Shown: positions 10,475-19,596 of the stretch, one piece after another
Position numbering within the stretch: position 1 is the stretch's first letter
Layout: every line of letters starts with the position of its first letter
Assembly (NCBI RefSeq): GCF_016583835.1
Contig: NZ_NRRW01000002.1
Location: forward strand, 108,273 to 172,272
Direction: 5' to 3'
Length of the DNA stretch: 64,000 nt
Source of the DNA: Thiococcus pfennigii
GTDB lineage: Bacteria > Pseudomonadota > Gammaproteobacteria > Chromatiales > Chromatiaceae
Program-made: the position numbers and the translations under genes
The notes under the pieces: model-generated
The model's database searches: none
What the model was told of the DNA's origin: nothing
Seen by the model: only the letters and a program-made list of their open reading frames with translations

Positions 10475-10956
10475 CGGCGACGCCGGGGCAGGGAGGCCCC
10501 GACCTGGCGCGGGCCTGCGCGGCAGGCTAGGCAACCCCCGCGAGACGACGTACCGTCCCAATCGCGCAGTCAGCGTCCAGCCGCTGACTCCAACGAAGGT
10601 CAATCGGCACCTTACCGACACTCCGCCCAAGCTCGGACTCACCCAGCGGTGAAGGGCACACTAGGTGCGGCTTCAGCCGCACGCAGACTCCGGCCCTGGG
10701 TGTCTGACGGATGGCATTGCGGCTGAAGCCGCACCGACACCCGATCCGTTCGGCCGCTTCCGTACGATGACATACGAGGTCGAGCGGGTTGCGCGAGCCC
10801 GGGACCCGAGGCGTAGCGACACGGCCAGCCTCGCCAGGCGCACCGCCGTCCGCTGGCCAACGACACGCGCGGATCGGAGCGCGGTCGAGCGGTTGCCTCG
10901 CCCTGCCCGGAGAAGTACCATCGGGACCCAAGGTCTTCTGAATCAAGGGGCTGCTC
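10475..10956 (+). other. Intergenic region between the calcium pump and the vWA pair
   Basis: A weak 6-bp hairpin just after the pump stop (10484-10501) lacks a T tract. A perfect 8-bp inverted repeat AGTCAGCG/CGCTGACT with a 6-base loop lies at 10568-10589. A paired REP element occupies 10662-10734. An AAGGGG ribosome-binding site precedes the ATG at 10957. I see no gene here. Confidence 0.5.
10662..10734. repeat. Paired REP (BIME-like) palindromic element, copy 1
   Basis: TAGGTGCGGCTTCAGCCGCA at 10662-10681 is followed about 30 bases later by the inverted copy TTGCGGCTGAAGCCGCAC (10718-10734). Each arm is itself a GCGGCTTCAGCCGC-type palindrome. The same design recurs at 42404 and 62024, always between genes. 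Confidence 0.85.
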
Positions 10957-11598
10957 ATGAGGCGCCTGCCCATCTATCTGGTCTTCGATACCTCCGGCTC
11001 GATGAACGGCGAGGCCATCGCCGCCGTCAACACCGGCATGCAGACGCTCGTCTCGGCCTTGCGCCAGGACCCCTACGCCCTCGAGACGGCCTATCTGTGC
11101 GTGATCGGCTTCGACACGGACGCCCGCGTGATCTCGCCGCTGACCGAGGTGGCCATGTTCCAGCCGCCGGCGCTCAAGGCCTCGGGCCTGACCTCGCTCG
11201 GCGCCGCCCTGGCCCTGCTCGCCGAGCGAATCGCGGCCGACGTCGTCAAGAACACCCCGAGCCAGAAGGGCGACTGGAAGCCACTCGTCTTCCTGATGAC
11301 CGACGGCGAACCGACCGACGACTGGCGCCCCGGCCTGGCGCGGCTCAAGGAGGTCCCGACCGGGGTGATCGTCGCCTGCGCCGCCGGCCCGCACGCGAGC
11401 ACCGAGGTCTTGCAGCAGATCACCGAGGCCGTCGTGCGCCTCGACACCGCCGACTCCTCGACCTTCAACGCCTTCTTCAAGTGGGTCTCGGCCGCGTCGA
11501 TCCAGACGAGCAAGCGGGTCGATCTGACCAAGCAGGACGTCTCGACCCTCGACGAGTTACCCCCGCCGCCGCCCGAAGTCAACGTCGTCGGGGTCTGA
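10957..11598 (+). CDS. TerY-like von Willebrand factor A protein, first of a tandem pair
   Basis: A 213-residue single-domain vWA protein. The metal-ion-dependent adhesion site is intact: DTSGS (Asp11, Ser13, Ser15), a Thr in GLTSLGA (about residue 83) and TDGEP (about 115). The tail is rich in proline (LPPPPPEV). It resembles TerY of tellurite/stress (Ter) operons, which are usually encoded with a PP2C phosphatase and a protein kinase; neither is nearby. The downstream copy is a diverged duplicate 5 bases away. Confidence 0.85.
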   Translation: MRRLPIYLVFDTSGSMNGEAIAAVNTGMQTLVSALRQDPYALETAYLCVIGFDTDARVISPLTEVAMFQPPALKASGLTSLGAALALLAERIAADVVKNTPSQKGDWKPLVFLMTDGEPTDDWRPGLARLKEVPTGVIVACAAGPHASTEVLQQITEAVVRLDTADSSTFNAFFKWVSAASIQTSKRVDLTKQDVSTLDELPPPPPEVNVVGV

Positions 11599-11603
11599 AC
11601 CCG

Positions 11604-12239
11604 ATGCGCCGCCTGCCCGTCTACCTGCTGCTCGACACCTCGGGATCGATGCGCGGCGAACCGATCGCGGCCCTCAACGTCGGCGTCCAGTCGATGCTCC
11701 AGGCCCTGCGGCGCGACCCCTATGCGCTGGAGACCGTGCACCTGTCGCTGATCACCTTCGACCGCGAGGCCCGCGAGCTCTTTCCGCTGACGCCGTTGGA
11801 GCAGGTGCAGGTCCCCGAGATCGAGGTGCCGGAATCCGGGCCGACCTTCCTCGGCGCGGCCCTCGCGCTCCTGATCGAGCGAGCGGGCCAGGACGTGCTA
11901 CGCTCCTCGCCCGGGCAGCGCGGCGACTGGCTGCCGCTGGTCTTCGTCATGACCGACGGCAGCCCATCGGACGTGCAGGCCTATCGCGAGGCCTGCGCGA
12001 CGATCCGCCGCGGCGGCTTCGGCAACGTCGTCGCGTGCGCGGCCGGGCCCAAGGCCCGCCACGAACCGCTGCGCGAACTGACCGACACGGTCGTCGCCCT
12101 CGACACCCTCGACGGGACGGCCTTCGCCGAGTTCTTCCGCTGGGTCTCGGCGAGCATCGCGATGGGCAGCCAGAGCGCCGGGGCGGCCGGCTCCAACAGC
12201 CTGCCGCCGCTACCGAAGGAGATCACGGTGGCGATGTGA
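11604..12239 (+). CDS. TerY-like von Willebrand factor A protein, second of a tandem pair
   Basis: A 211-residue paralogue of the preceding protein: both open MRRLPxYLxxDTSGSM and share the order MIDAS, ALRxDPYALET, SLITFD, FxMTDG, NVVACAAGP and FFxWVS. The start is the ATG five bases after the first stop; a longer reading of the frame upstream would overlap the first gene. MIDAS residues Asp11, Ser13, Ser15 and TDGSP are kept. The pair probably forms a metal-dependent binding complex or binds a common partner; no target is known. Confidence 0.85.
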   Translation: MRRLPVYLLLDTSGSMRGEPIAALNVGVQSMLQALRRDPYALETVHLSLITFDREARELFPLTPLEQVQVPEIEVPESGPTFLGAALALLIERAGQDVLRSSPGQRGDWLPLVFVMTDGSPSDVQAYREACATIRRGGFGNVVACAAGPKARHEPLRELTDTVVALDTLDGTAFAEFFRWVSASIAMGSQSAGAAGSNSLPPLPKEITVAM

Positions 12240-12332
12240 ACGGCGCCGGCCGTCCGGCGACGAAGACCATCTCGCCACGAGACGATGAGGACGGGTTCAG
12301 AAGCAAACGATACAAGCGCGAAGACGACAAGA

Positions 12333-12612
12333 AACTACGAAATACACGAAAGTCACGAAAAAACGGCAGATGCTTGTGTAAGCTTGGCCCTTTCGCGTGT
12401 TTCGTAGTTCCGAGAAGATGTGTCGGCTGTTCTTGAATCGTCACTCAGGAACGGTACAGAAACTACCGATACGAGCACGCGAAAGACAAGAGACCAGAAA
12501 TGCGCGAAAGTCGCGAAAAAACGGCAGAGTCGCCCGCGTATATCCAGCCTTTCCGCGTGTTTCGTCGTTCGAAAAGGATGCGCCGGTTGTTCTCGAGTCG
12601 TCACTAAGAACC
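12333..12612. repeat. Two tandem palindromic repeat units before purK
   Basis: Two imperfect direct repeats of about 120 bp lie at 12333-12455 and 12491-12612. Each opens with a long inverted repeat: AACTACGAAATACACGAAAG (12333-12352) pairs with CTTTCGCGTGTTTCGTAGTT (12390-12409), and a diverged pair sits at 12491-12510 and 12549-12569. Both share the internal block CGAAAAAACGGCAGA. The stretch is clearly poorer in GC than its surroundings. The whole gap (12240-12747) shows no gene. Confidence 0.75.
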
Positions 12613-12747
12613 AGGCGAGAACGCACGCAGCGACCCGAGACGGGCACCCGGGCCGGGTGCGCCGACCCCGACGCGGGCGGCCCCGCCGACGTGCCGAGGT
12701 CGCAACCGCCTTCCGCCTACGTCACCCACCCCGATAACCCTTTCTCT

Positions 12748-13902
12748 ATGGATAGCATCCCTTTCCCCATTGCCCGCGTCGGCATCATCGGCGGCGGCCA
12801 GCTCGGGCGCATGCTCGTCAAGCCGGCCAAGCGCCTCGGCTGCACCTGCGTCGTCCTCGATCCGACGCCGAACTCGCCGGCCGGCCAGGTCGCCGGTCAC
12901 CAGATCGTCGGCCACTACCATGACCCGGCCAAGCTGCGCGAACTGGTCAGCGTCTGCGACGTGACGACCTACGACATCGAGGACGTCGACACCGACACCC
13001 TGATGGCCCTGGAACGCGAGGGCCATCGCATCTATCCCCAGCCCGGCGTGCTCGCCGTGGTCCAGGACAAGCTGCGTCAGAAGGAGCGCCTCGCCGAGGC
13101 CGGCATCGCCACCGCCGCATTCGTCGCGATGGACCGGCCCGATCCGGCGGCCTTCGCCGCCTTCGGCTATCCGCTGGTGCAGAAGGCGCGCCGCGGCGGC
13201 TACGACGGGCGCGGCGTCGTCGTCATGGCCGGCGCCGACGCCTACTGCGAGCACCTGCCGGTCCCGTCGCTGTTGGAACGCTTCGTCGAGGCCGACAAGG
13301 AGATCGCGGTCCTGGTGGCGCAGAGCCGCGACGGCGAGCGGCGCGCCTATCCGGTCGTCGAGATGTGCTTCCGTCCGGGCGAGAACATCCTCGACCTGCT
13401 CCTCGCCCCGGCGCGCATCCCGGCCGAGGTCGCCGCCGCCGCCCAGCGGCTCGCCTGCCGGGCGGTCGAGGCGATCGGCGGGGTCGGCATCTTCGGCGTC
13501 GAGATGTTCCTGACCCGCGCCGGCGACCTGCTCGTCAACGAGGTCGCCCCGCGCACCCACAACTCCGGTCACTACACGATCGAGGCCTGCCTGACCGACC
13601 AATTCGAGCAGCACCTGCGGGCGATCCTGGATCTGCCCCTCGGGGCCACGGACCAGCTCTCGCCGGCGGCCATGATCAACCTGCTCGGGGCACCCGGGCG
13701 CACCGGCCGGCCGATCATCCGCGGCCTGGCCGCGGCGCTCGCGATCCCAGGCGTCTCGGTACACCTCTACGGCAAGGCGACGACCCAGCCGTATCGCAAG
13801 ATGGGCCACGTCACCATCCTGGACCCCGACATCGAGGAGGCCAGGAGGAAGGCCGAGCGGGTCCGCGCCCTGCTCGAGGTCACCGGGGAGGACGCGCTAT
13901 GA
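12748..13902 (+). CDS. purK: N5-carboxyaminoimidazole ribonucleotide synthase
   Basis: PurK is the ATP-grasp enzyme that carboxylates AIR with bicarbonate in purine synthesis. The ATG at 12748 gives 384 residues (family about 355-390). The N-terminal [13 protein letters not shown] motif is typical, and the ATP-grasp part shows [13 protein letters not shown] and [14 protein letters not shown]. The frame is open upstream into the palindromic repeats, which is not credible coding sequence. It overlaps purE by an ATGA. The gene order purK-purE is the reverse of the E. coli order. Confidence 0.96.
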   Translation: MDSIPFPIARVGIIGGGQLGRMLVKPAKRLGCTCVVLDPTPNSPAGQVAGHQIVGHYHDPAKLRELVSVCDVTTYDIEDVDTDTLMALEREGHRIYPQPGVLAVVQDKLRQKERLAEAGIATAAFVAMDRPDPAAFAAFGYPLVQKARRGGYDGRGVVVMAGADAYCEHLPVPSLLERFVEADKEIAVLVAQSRDGERRAYPVVEMCFRPGENILDLLLAPARIPAEVAAAAQRLACRAVEAIGGVGIFGVEMFLTRAGDLLVNEVAPRTHNSGHYTIEACLTDQFEQHLRAILDLPLGATDQLSPAAMINLLGAPGRTGRPIIRGLAAALAIPGVSVHLYGKATTQPYRKMGHVTILDPDIEEARRKAERVRALLEVTGEDAL

Positions 13903-14399
13903 GCCAACCGCTGGTCGGCATCATCATGGGCAGCGACTCGGACCTGCCGGTCATGCAGGCGGCGGCCGATGTCCTCGCCGAGCTGGGGGTCGCCTTCGAG
14001 ATGACGATCGTCTCGGCCCATCGCACACCGCAGAGGCTCTATACTTACGCCGAGACGGCGGCACGCCGTGGCCTGCGAGTCATCATCGCCGGCGCCGGGG
14101 GCGCCGCCCACCTGCCGGGCATGGCGGCCGCCCTGACGCCGCTGCCTGTGATCGGGGTGCCGGTCAAGTCGGCGGCCCTCTCGGGTCAGGACTCGCTGCT
14201 GTCGATCGTGCAGATGCCCGGCGGGGTGCCGGTCGCCTCGGTCGCGATCAACGGCGCGAAGAATGCCGGGATCCTCGCCGCCCAGATCCTCGGGGCGAGC
14301 GACACCGAGGTGCGCGAGCGGATCGTCGAATACAAGCGGGCGATGGAGCGCGAGGTCTTGGAGAAGGCGGCCCGGATGGAGGCCGATCGGCGGCCTTGA
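13899..14399 (+). CDS. purE: N5-carboxyaminoimidazole ribonucleotide mutase
   Basis: PurE converts N5-CAIR to CAIR, the step after PurK. The 166-residue product has the class I motifs [13 protein letters not shown] near the N-terminus, the SAHRTP loop (about residues 44-49) and [11 protein letters not shown]. The start ATG overlaps the purK stop, so the pair is translationally coupled. Confidence 0.97.
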   Translation: MSQPLVGIIMGSDSDLPVMQAAADVLAELGVAFEMTIVSAHRTPQRLYTYAETAARRGLRVIIAGAGGAAHLPGMAAALTPLPVIGVPVKSAALSGQDSLLSIVQMPGGVPVASVAINGAKNAGILAAQILGASDTEVRERIVEYKRAMEREVLEKAARMEADRRP

Positions 14400-14563
14400 G
14401 CCTGGCGGTCGCCCTTCGCGGCGGCCCGCCGCTCACCGCCCCGTCGAATCGGGCACCGCGCGCCCGAGCGGCGGGCGCTTTGTGGCCCTTGGGCCTTGGC
14501 GTATCCTTGGGCGGATCACCGGATCCCGAACGGGATCGACCAACACCGAGCAGGAGCTTCAAG

Positions 14564-15601
14564 GTGGACATCGCCGAGTTACTCGCCTTCAGCGTCAAGA
14601 ACAACGCCTCCGATCTGCATCTGTCCGCCGGCCTCCCGCCGATGATCCGCGTCGACGGCGACATCCGCCGCATCAACGTACCGCCCCTCGATCACCGCAC
14701 GGTCCACTCGCTGGCCTACGGGATCATGAACGACAAGCAGCGCAAGGACTACGAGGAGTTCCTGGAGACCGACTTTTCGTTCGAGATCCCCGGGATCGCC
14801 CGCTTCCGCGTCAACGCCTTCAACCAGAACCGCGGCGCGGCCGTGGTCTTCCGCACCATCCCCTCCGAGGTGCAGACGCTCGAGGAGCTCAATGCCCCGG
14901 AGATCTTCAAGCAGATCATCGACGTGCCGCGCGGCCTGGTGCTGGTCACCGGCCCCACCGGCTCGGGCAAGTCGACGACGCTGGCGGCGATGATCGACCA
15001 CCTCAACAACAAGGAGTACGGGCACATCCTCACGATCGAGGACCCGATCGAGTTCGTCCACACCAGCAAGAAGTGCCTGATCAATCAGCGCGAGGTGCAC
15101 CGCGACACGCTCGGTTTCAGCGAGGCCCTGCGGGCCGCCCTGCGCGAGGACCCGGACATCGTCCTGGTCGGCGAGATGCGCGACCTGGAGACCATCCGTC
15201 TGGCCCTGACGGCGGCCGAGACCGGGCACCTGGTCTTCGCCACCCTGCACACCAGCTCGGCGGCCAAGACCATCGACCGCATCATCGACGTCTTCCCGGC
15301 AGCCGAGAAGACGATGGTGCGCTCGATGCTCTCGGAGTCGCTGCGGGCCGTCATCGCCCAGACGCTGCTGAAGAAGATCGGCGGCGGCCGGGTCGCCGCC
15401 CACGAGATCATGGTCGGCACCCCGGCGATCCGCAATCTGATCCGCGAGGACAAGGTCGCTCAGATGTACTCCTCGATCCAGACCGGCCAGGCGCACGGCA
15501 TGCAGACCCTCGATCAGTGCCTGGCCGATCTGGTCCGGGCCGGGGTCATCAGTCGCACCGAGGCGCGCAGCCGCGCCCAGAACAAGGAGTCCATCCGCTA
15601 G
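14564..15601 (+). CDS. pilT: Type IV pilus retraction ATPase PilT
   Basis: PilT is the hexameric motor that depolymerises type IV pili for twitching motility. The best start is a GTG at 14564 (protein start xDIAELLAFSVKN, as in PilT of other bacteria) with a CAGGAG ribosome-binding site at 14551-14556; this gives 345 residues. Walker A is GPTGSGKST (130-138), and the C-terminal AIRNLIRE motif needed for retraction is present. The pilU gene follows after 59 bases. No pilin or assembly genes are in the window. Confidence 0.96.
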   Translation: MDIAELLAFSVKNNASDLHLSAGLPPMIRVDGDIRRINVPPLDHRTVHSLAYGIMNDKQRKDYEEFLETDFSFEIPGIARFRVNAFNQNRGAAVVFRTIPSEVQTLEELNAPEIFKQIIDVPRGLVLVTGPTGSGKSTTLAAMIDHLNNKEYGHILTIEDPIEFVHTSKKCLINQREVHRDTLGFSEALRAALREDPDIVLVGEMRDLETIRLALTAAETGHLVFATLHTSSAAKTIDRIIDVFPAAEKTMVRSMLSESLRAVIAQTLLKKIGGGRVAAHEIMVGTPAIRNLIREDKVAQMYSSIQTGQAHGMQTLDQCLADLVRAGVISRTEARSRAQNKESIR

Positions 15602-15660
15602 GGATGCGCGCTTCGCCGGATGGCCCGCGGGCGGGACCGGCGCAATCACGAGGCAACAAG

Positions 15661-16800
15661 ATGGAATTCAGGCAGCTGCTCGTCCTGATGATGGAGAAGA
15701 AGGCCTCCGACCTGTTCATCACGGTCGGCTGGCCACCGAGCATCAAGGTCGACGGGATGATCCACCCGATCGGCAACAAGCCGCTGACGGCGACCCAGAC
15801 TCACGAGCTGGTTACCGGGATCATGAGCGACCGCCAACGGCTGGAGTTCGAAAAGACCAGCGAGTGCCAATTCGCGCTCAGCGCCCGCGACGTCGGGCGT
15901 TTTCGCGTCAGCGCCTTCGTCCAGCGCAACTCCGCCGGCATGGTGCTGCGGCGCATCGAGACGCAGATCCCGACGATCGAGGAGCTGCGCCTGCCGGCGG
16001 TGCTGCGCGATGTCGCGATGACCAAGCGGGGCATGGTGATCTTCGTCGGCGGCACCGGCACCGGCAAGTCGACGTCGCTCGCGGCCCTGGTCGGCTACCG
16101 CAACCGCCACAGCGCCGGGCACATCATCACGATCGAGGACCCGATCGAGTTCATCCACCAGCACGACGGCTGCATCATCACGCAGCGCGAGGTCGGGGTC
16201 GACACCGAGTCCTTCGAGGTCGCGCTCAAGAACACGCTGCGCCAGGCCCCGGACGTGATCCTGATCGGCGAGATCCGCACCCGCGAGACGATGGAGTACG
16301 CCATCGCCTTCGCCGAGACCGGCCACCTGGTCCTCGCCACGCTGCATGCCAACAACGCCAACCAGGCCCTCGATCGGATCATCAACTTCTTCCCCGAAGA
16401 GGCCCGCCAGCAGCTCTTCATGGACCTGTCGCTGAACCTCAAGGCGGTCGTCGCCCAGCAGCTCGTGCCGCGCAAGGACGGCGAGGGCCGGCGCGCCGCG
16501 ATCGAGGTCCTGCTCAACACGCCGCTGGCGGCCGACATGATCCGCAAGGGCGAGGTCCACAAGCTCAAGGAGCTGATGAAGCGCTCCAAGGAACAGGGCA
16601 TGATGACCTTCGATCAGGCCCTCTTCAGCCTCTACCAGGAGGGCGAGATCAGCTACGAGGACGCACTGAGATACGCCGACTCGGCCAACGAAGTGCGCCT
16701 GATGATCAAGCTCCAGGGCAACGCCAGCGCCGAGTTGGAGCGGGGCATCGAGGGCATCCGACTCGTCGACGAGGACGACGAGGACGCGATGCGGATCTAG
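15661..16800 (+). CDS. pilU: PilT-dependent retraction ATPase PilU
   Basis: PilU is a PilT paralogue that adds force to pilus retraction. The 379-residue product begins MEFRQLLVLMMEKKASDLF, characteristic of PilU, with Walker A GGTGTGKST (130-138) and the conserved ITIEDPIEFIH segment. The acidic tail ending DEDDEDAMRI is typical of PilU and absent in PilT. The pilT-pilU order is the usual one. Confidence 0.95.
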   Translation: MEFRQLLVLMMEKKASDLFITVGWPPSIKVDGMIHPIGNKPLTATQTHELVTGIMSDRQRLEFEKTSECQFALSARDVGRFRVSAFVQRNSAGMVLRRIETQIPTIEELRLPAVLRDVAMTKRGMVIFVGGTGTGKSTSLAALVGYRNRHSAGHIITIEDPIEFIHQHDGCIITQREVGVDTESFEVALKNTLRQAPDVILIGEIRTRETMEYAIAFAETGHLVLATLHANNANQALDRIINFFPEEARQQLFMDLSLNLKAVVAQQLVPRKDGEGRRAAIEVLLNTPLAADMIRKGEVHKLKELMKRSKEQGMMTFDQALFSLYQEGEISYEDALRYADSANEVRLMIKLQGNASAELERGIEGIRLVDEDDEDAMRI

Positions 16801-16887
16801 TCGGTACGCGCCGCGCCCCCCAGGGCAGCCGCGTCCCCCAGGGCAGCGCGGCGCCGCCGACCGCCGAGCAAGCAACGGAGAGTACCC

Positions 16888-17610
16888 ATGACCGCCCCCT
16901 CGTCGGACCTGCAGACCATCGGCGACCTGACCTTCCGGGTCTACTACCGCGGCGCCTTCGCCCTGCTGGAGGTTCACCTCCAACCCAAGCAGACGATCAA
17001 GGCCCAATCCGACGCGATGGTCGCGATGGACCCGACGATCGACGTCGAGGGCAAGCTCGAGGGCGGCCTCCTCGGCGGCCTCGGCCGGATGTTCACCGGC
17101 GAGAGTTTCTTCTTCCAGACCCTGAAGGCGACGCGCGGGGCCGGTATCGCCCTGCTCGCCCCGGCCCAGCCCGGCGACCTGCTGCCGATCCACCTCGACG
17201 GGACCCAGCCCTACATCCTCCAGAAGGACGGCTTCCTCGCCGCGAGCGAGGGGGTGGAGATCTCGACGGCAGCCCAGAACCTGGCGCGCGGGCTCTTCAG
17301 CGGCGAGGGCTTCTTCGTCCTGCGCGCCCAGGGGCGCGGGATGCTGTTCGCCGAGAGCTACGGGGCGATCCACGCCCTGGAGGTGCCGGCCGGCGAGGAG
17401 ATGGTCGTCGACAACGGCCATCTGGTCGCCTGGCCCGACGGGATGCACTACAGCCTGGAGAAGGCGAGCGCCGGCTGGATCTCGAGCCTCACCTCGGGCG
17501 AGGGGCTCGTCTGCCGCTTCCGCGGCCCCGGGACCGTCTACATCCAGAGCCGCAACCCCAAGGCCTTCGGCGGCTGGCTGAGCCGGCTCCTGCCCGCGCG
17601 CGGGAACTGA
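16888..17610 (+). CDS. AIM24/TIGR00266-family protein
   Basis: A 240-residue beta-rich protein of the AIM24 (DUF124) family, named for a yeast mitochondrial protein; bacterial members have no proven function. Repeated GGLLGGLGRM, GESFFFQTL and ARGLFSGEGFF blocks mark the fold. It lies five bases before a gene whose C-terminal half is a second copy of the same domain, so it is probably the ancestral single-domain partner in a two-gene operon. A GGAGAG ribosome-binding site precedes the ATG. No signal peptide or membrane segment is seen. Confidence 0.88.
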   Translation: MTAPSSDLQTIGDLTFRVYYRGAFALLEVHLQPKQTIKAQSDAMVAMDPTIDVEGKLEGGLLGGLGRMFTGESFFFQTLKATRGAGIALLAPAQPGDLLPIHLDGTQPYILQKDGFLAASEGVEISTAAQNLARGLFSGEGFFVLRAQGRGMLFAESYGAIHALEVPAGEEMVVDNGHLVAWPDGMHYSLEKASAGWISSLTSGEGLVCRFRGPGTVYIQSRNPKAFGGWLSRLLPARGN

Positions 17611-17614
17611 GGCC

Positions 17615-18958
17615 ATGACCACCGAGCTCCAACCCGGCGGCAACCTGCGCCTGCCCCCAGCCGGCGTGGTCCTGATCGACCTGCACTGGGACCCGGAGCG
17701 CCCGGGCGGGCAGGAGGTCGAGGCCTGCGCCTTCCTCCTCGGCGCCGACGGGCGGGTCGGCGGCGACGAGGCATTCATCTTCTACAACAACCCGAGCGCC
17801 TGCGGCGGCGCCATCGCCCTGGCGGGCAGCGGCGCCCACCGAACCCTGCGCATCGACCCACGGGCCCTGCCCGATGCGGTGGCCAGGGTCGCCTTCTGCC
17901 TGGCGCTCCTGGGCCCGGCGACCTTCGCCGAGGCGGGCCGGGTCGAGGTACGGCTGCGCGAGGCGCCCGGGGCCGATTTCGCGTCATTCCGTCCGACGAC
18001 GGCCGGCATGTCCGAGGCCGCCCTGATCCTCGGGGAGGTCTACCGCTATCAGGGCCAGTGGAAGTTCCGCGCCATCGCCCAGGGCTTCGCCGGCGGCCTC
18101 GGTCCGCTCGCCGAGCACTTCGGCGTCGAGATCGCCGCCGACGAACCGACGCCGGCCGCCTCGTCACCCCCACCGACGAGGCGACCCGCCCCGCCGACCG
18201 CGGGCGCGCCGACGCTGATCAAGGCCCCGGCGACCGGGGTCCTGCCGAGCGACAGCGAGACGCGCTATTCCGACGCGGGCCGGCTGAGCTACGAAATCCT
18301 CTACCGCGACGCCTATGCCCTGGCGCGCGTCGACCTGCCGCACGGCCGGCGGTTGAAGGCACAGGGCGATGCGATGGTCGCAATGAGTCCGACGATCGCC
18401 GTCGAGGGCACCCTCTCGGGTGGCCTCCTCGGCGGGCTCGGACGCCTGTTGAGCGGCGAGAGCCTCTTCCTCCAGACGCTGAGCGCCGGGCGAGGCGCAG
18501 GCGCCGTCTACCTGGCCCCGGCCTCGCCCGGCGACATCGCCGCCGTCGAGATCCGCCCGGGCGACGGTCTCGTCATCCAGCGCGGCGGCTTCCTCGCCTG
18601 CACCGAGGGGGTCGAGGTCGGCACCCAGGTGCAGAATGTTGCCCAAGGACTCTTCAGCGGCGAGGGCTTCTTCATCCTCGAGGCTCACGGCGAGGGGCTC
18701 GTCCTGCTGGAGTCTTTCGGCGCGATCCACGAGCTGACGCTGACCGCCGGCGAGCAGAAGGTCGTCGACAACGGCCACCTGGTCGCCTGGTCACGGTCGA
18801 TGCACTACGACCTCGAACTCGGCAGCCGCGGCCTGGTCGCCGCCTTCACGTCGGGGGAGAACATCGTCTGCCGCTTCCACGGCCCCGGCCGGATCCTGCT
18901 GCAGACCCGGCAGCCGCGCCAGTTCGGTCGCTGGGTCTCGCAGCTGCTGCCGGGCTGA
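17615..18958 (+). CDS. TerD-AIM24 fusion protein
   Basis: The 447-residue product joins two families. Residues 1 to about 175 are a TerD-like domain (GGNLRLPPAGVVLIDLHWD, then DEAFIFYNNP and the LGEVYRYQGQWKFRAIAQGF block); TerD proteins bind calcium and occur in stress and tellurite-resistance operons. A proline-rich linker (about 176-210) leads to an AIM24 domain (about 215-445) that aligns with the whole upstream protein. The TerD acidic calcium site seems partly altered, since the usual GDNRTG motif is not obvious. The two genes are four bases apart and almost certainly cotranscribed. Confidence 0.85.
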   Translation: MTTELQPGGNLRLPPAGVVLIDLHWDPERPGGQEVEACAFLLGADGRVGGDEAFIFYNNPSACGGAIALAGSGAHRTLRIDPRALPDAVARVAFCLALLGPATFAEAGRVEVRLREAPGADFASFRPTTAGMSEAALILGEVYRYQGQWKFRAIAQGFAGGLGPLAEHFGVEIAADEPTPAASSPPPTRRPAPPTAGAPTLIKAPATGVLPSDSETRYSDAGRLSYEILYRDAYALARVDLPHGRRLKAQGDAMVAMSPTIAVEGTLSGGLLGGLGRLLSGESLFLQTLSAGRGAGAVYLAPASPGDIAAVEIRPGDGLVIQRGGFLACTEGVEVGTQVQNVAQGLFSGEGFFILEAHGEGLVLLESFGAIHELTLTAGEQKVVDNGHLVAWSRSMHYDLELGSRGLVAAFTSGENIVCRFHGPGRILLQTRQPRQFGRWVSQLLPG

Positions 18959-18974
18959 GGGCGCGCAAGCGCCC
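18959..18974. terminator. Hairpin after the TerD-AIM24 gene
   Basis: A perfect 6-bp stem GGGCGC/GCGCCC with a GCAA tetraloop begins at the base after the stop codon, between convergent genes. There is no T tract on either side, so its strength as a terminator is uncertain. Confidence 0.4.
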
Positions 18975-19016
18975 TCGCCCCACGGCGGCGGGGGCTTCCC
19001 GATGACCTCAGAGGCG

Positions 19017-19196
19017 TCAGCTCAGGTCGTCGAAGTCGGGGTCGTCGAGCAGCTTGCGCAGCCGATGGAGCTCACGCAGCCGCTCGATGCGCCGCCGCAC
19101 CGCCAGACTCGCCGGGGGATCCTTCTGCTCGACGCCACCCCCAATGGGGATGGGCTCCGCCGATTCATCGAGGAACCGGGATTCGGTCTCGTACAT
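19017..19196 (-). CDS. Small charged protein, PA3496-like
   Basis: A 59-residue product, MYETESRFLDESAEPIPIGG at the start and a basic-then-acidic C-terminal half (LAVRRRIERLRELHRLRKLL, then DDPDFDDLS). The layout of acidic head, RRRIE helix and final acidic motif resembles the small PA3496 family (putative envelope integrity proteins) of gammaproteobacteria, but the match is by eye. GAGGT six bases before the ATG is a good ribosome-binding site, and codon use looks like that of neighbouring genes. It is convergent with the TerD-AIM24 gene. Confidence 0.6.
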   Translation of the reverse strand: MYETESRFLDESAEPIPIGGGVEQKDPPASLAVRRRIERLRELHRLRKLLDDPDFDDLS

Positions 19197-19596
19197 CGCA
19201 TGACCTCGGTCGACGAATTGCTAAACCCTCGCTATCTAACGCAGTCGCCCGCCACGAAAAAACGAAAATTATCGATCGTCACGATCAGAATATTTTGTCC
19301 TCTGCGACACGACGGCCCCGCAACGCGGCTGCCGCCCGACTCGGGCAACCGAGGTCCGTCCACCTGCCGCGACACGCGGCGATTCTGCTACCATCGCCGC
19401 CGAACCAGCGCCGCTGGCGACGCGCGACCACGGAGGATCGAGGTCGCATGCCTCGTCCGGCGCGGACCCTGGTCGGCTGCCGAAGGGCCGTGGGGATCTG
19501 GAGCACCCGCGCGCGGGCCCCGAGCCCAGGCGCCCTTCTCCGCCGGCAAGAGGAGATGTCAAATGCGCCACACGCCATTTTCGCGATAGAGAGCCG
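19197..19596 (+). other. Intergenic region upstream of ppx
   Basis: This 400-base gap lies between divergent genes (the small minus-strand gene and ppx). It includes an AT-rich patch around 19256-19302 that could hold promoters for either side, but no convincing -35/-10 pair. Open frames crossing it lack ribosome-binding sites and recognisable products. Confidence 0.4.

Noticed and set aside
7709..10642. A 977-codon open frame on the minus strand
   Set aside because: It is antisense to the calcium pump over its whole length, has no recognisable domain and a composition dominated by mirror codons of a GC-rich gene.
12333..12612. CRISPR array
   Set aside because: There are only two units, they are about 120 bp long, diverged and internally palindromic, with no regular spacers or cas genes.
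12397..12747. N-terminal extension of PurK
   Set aside because: The frame crosses the palindromic repeat units and lacks a ribosome-binding site; PurK starts at the [12 protein letters not shown] segment.
19002..19589. A 195-codon plus-strand frame before ppx
   Set aside because: It overlaps the better supported small minus-strand gene and shows no domain or ribosome-binding site.
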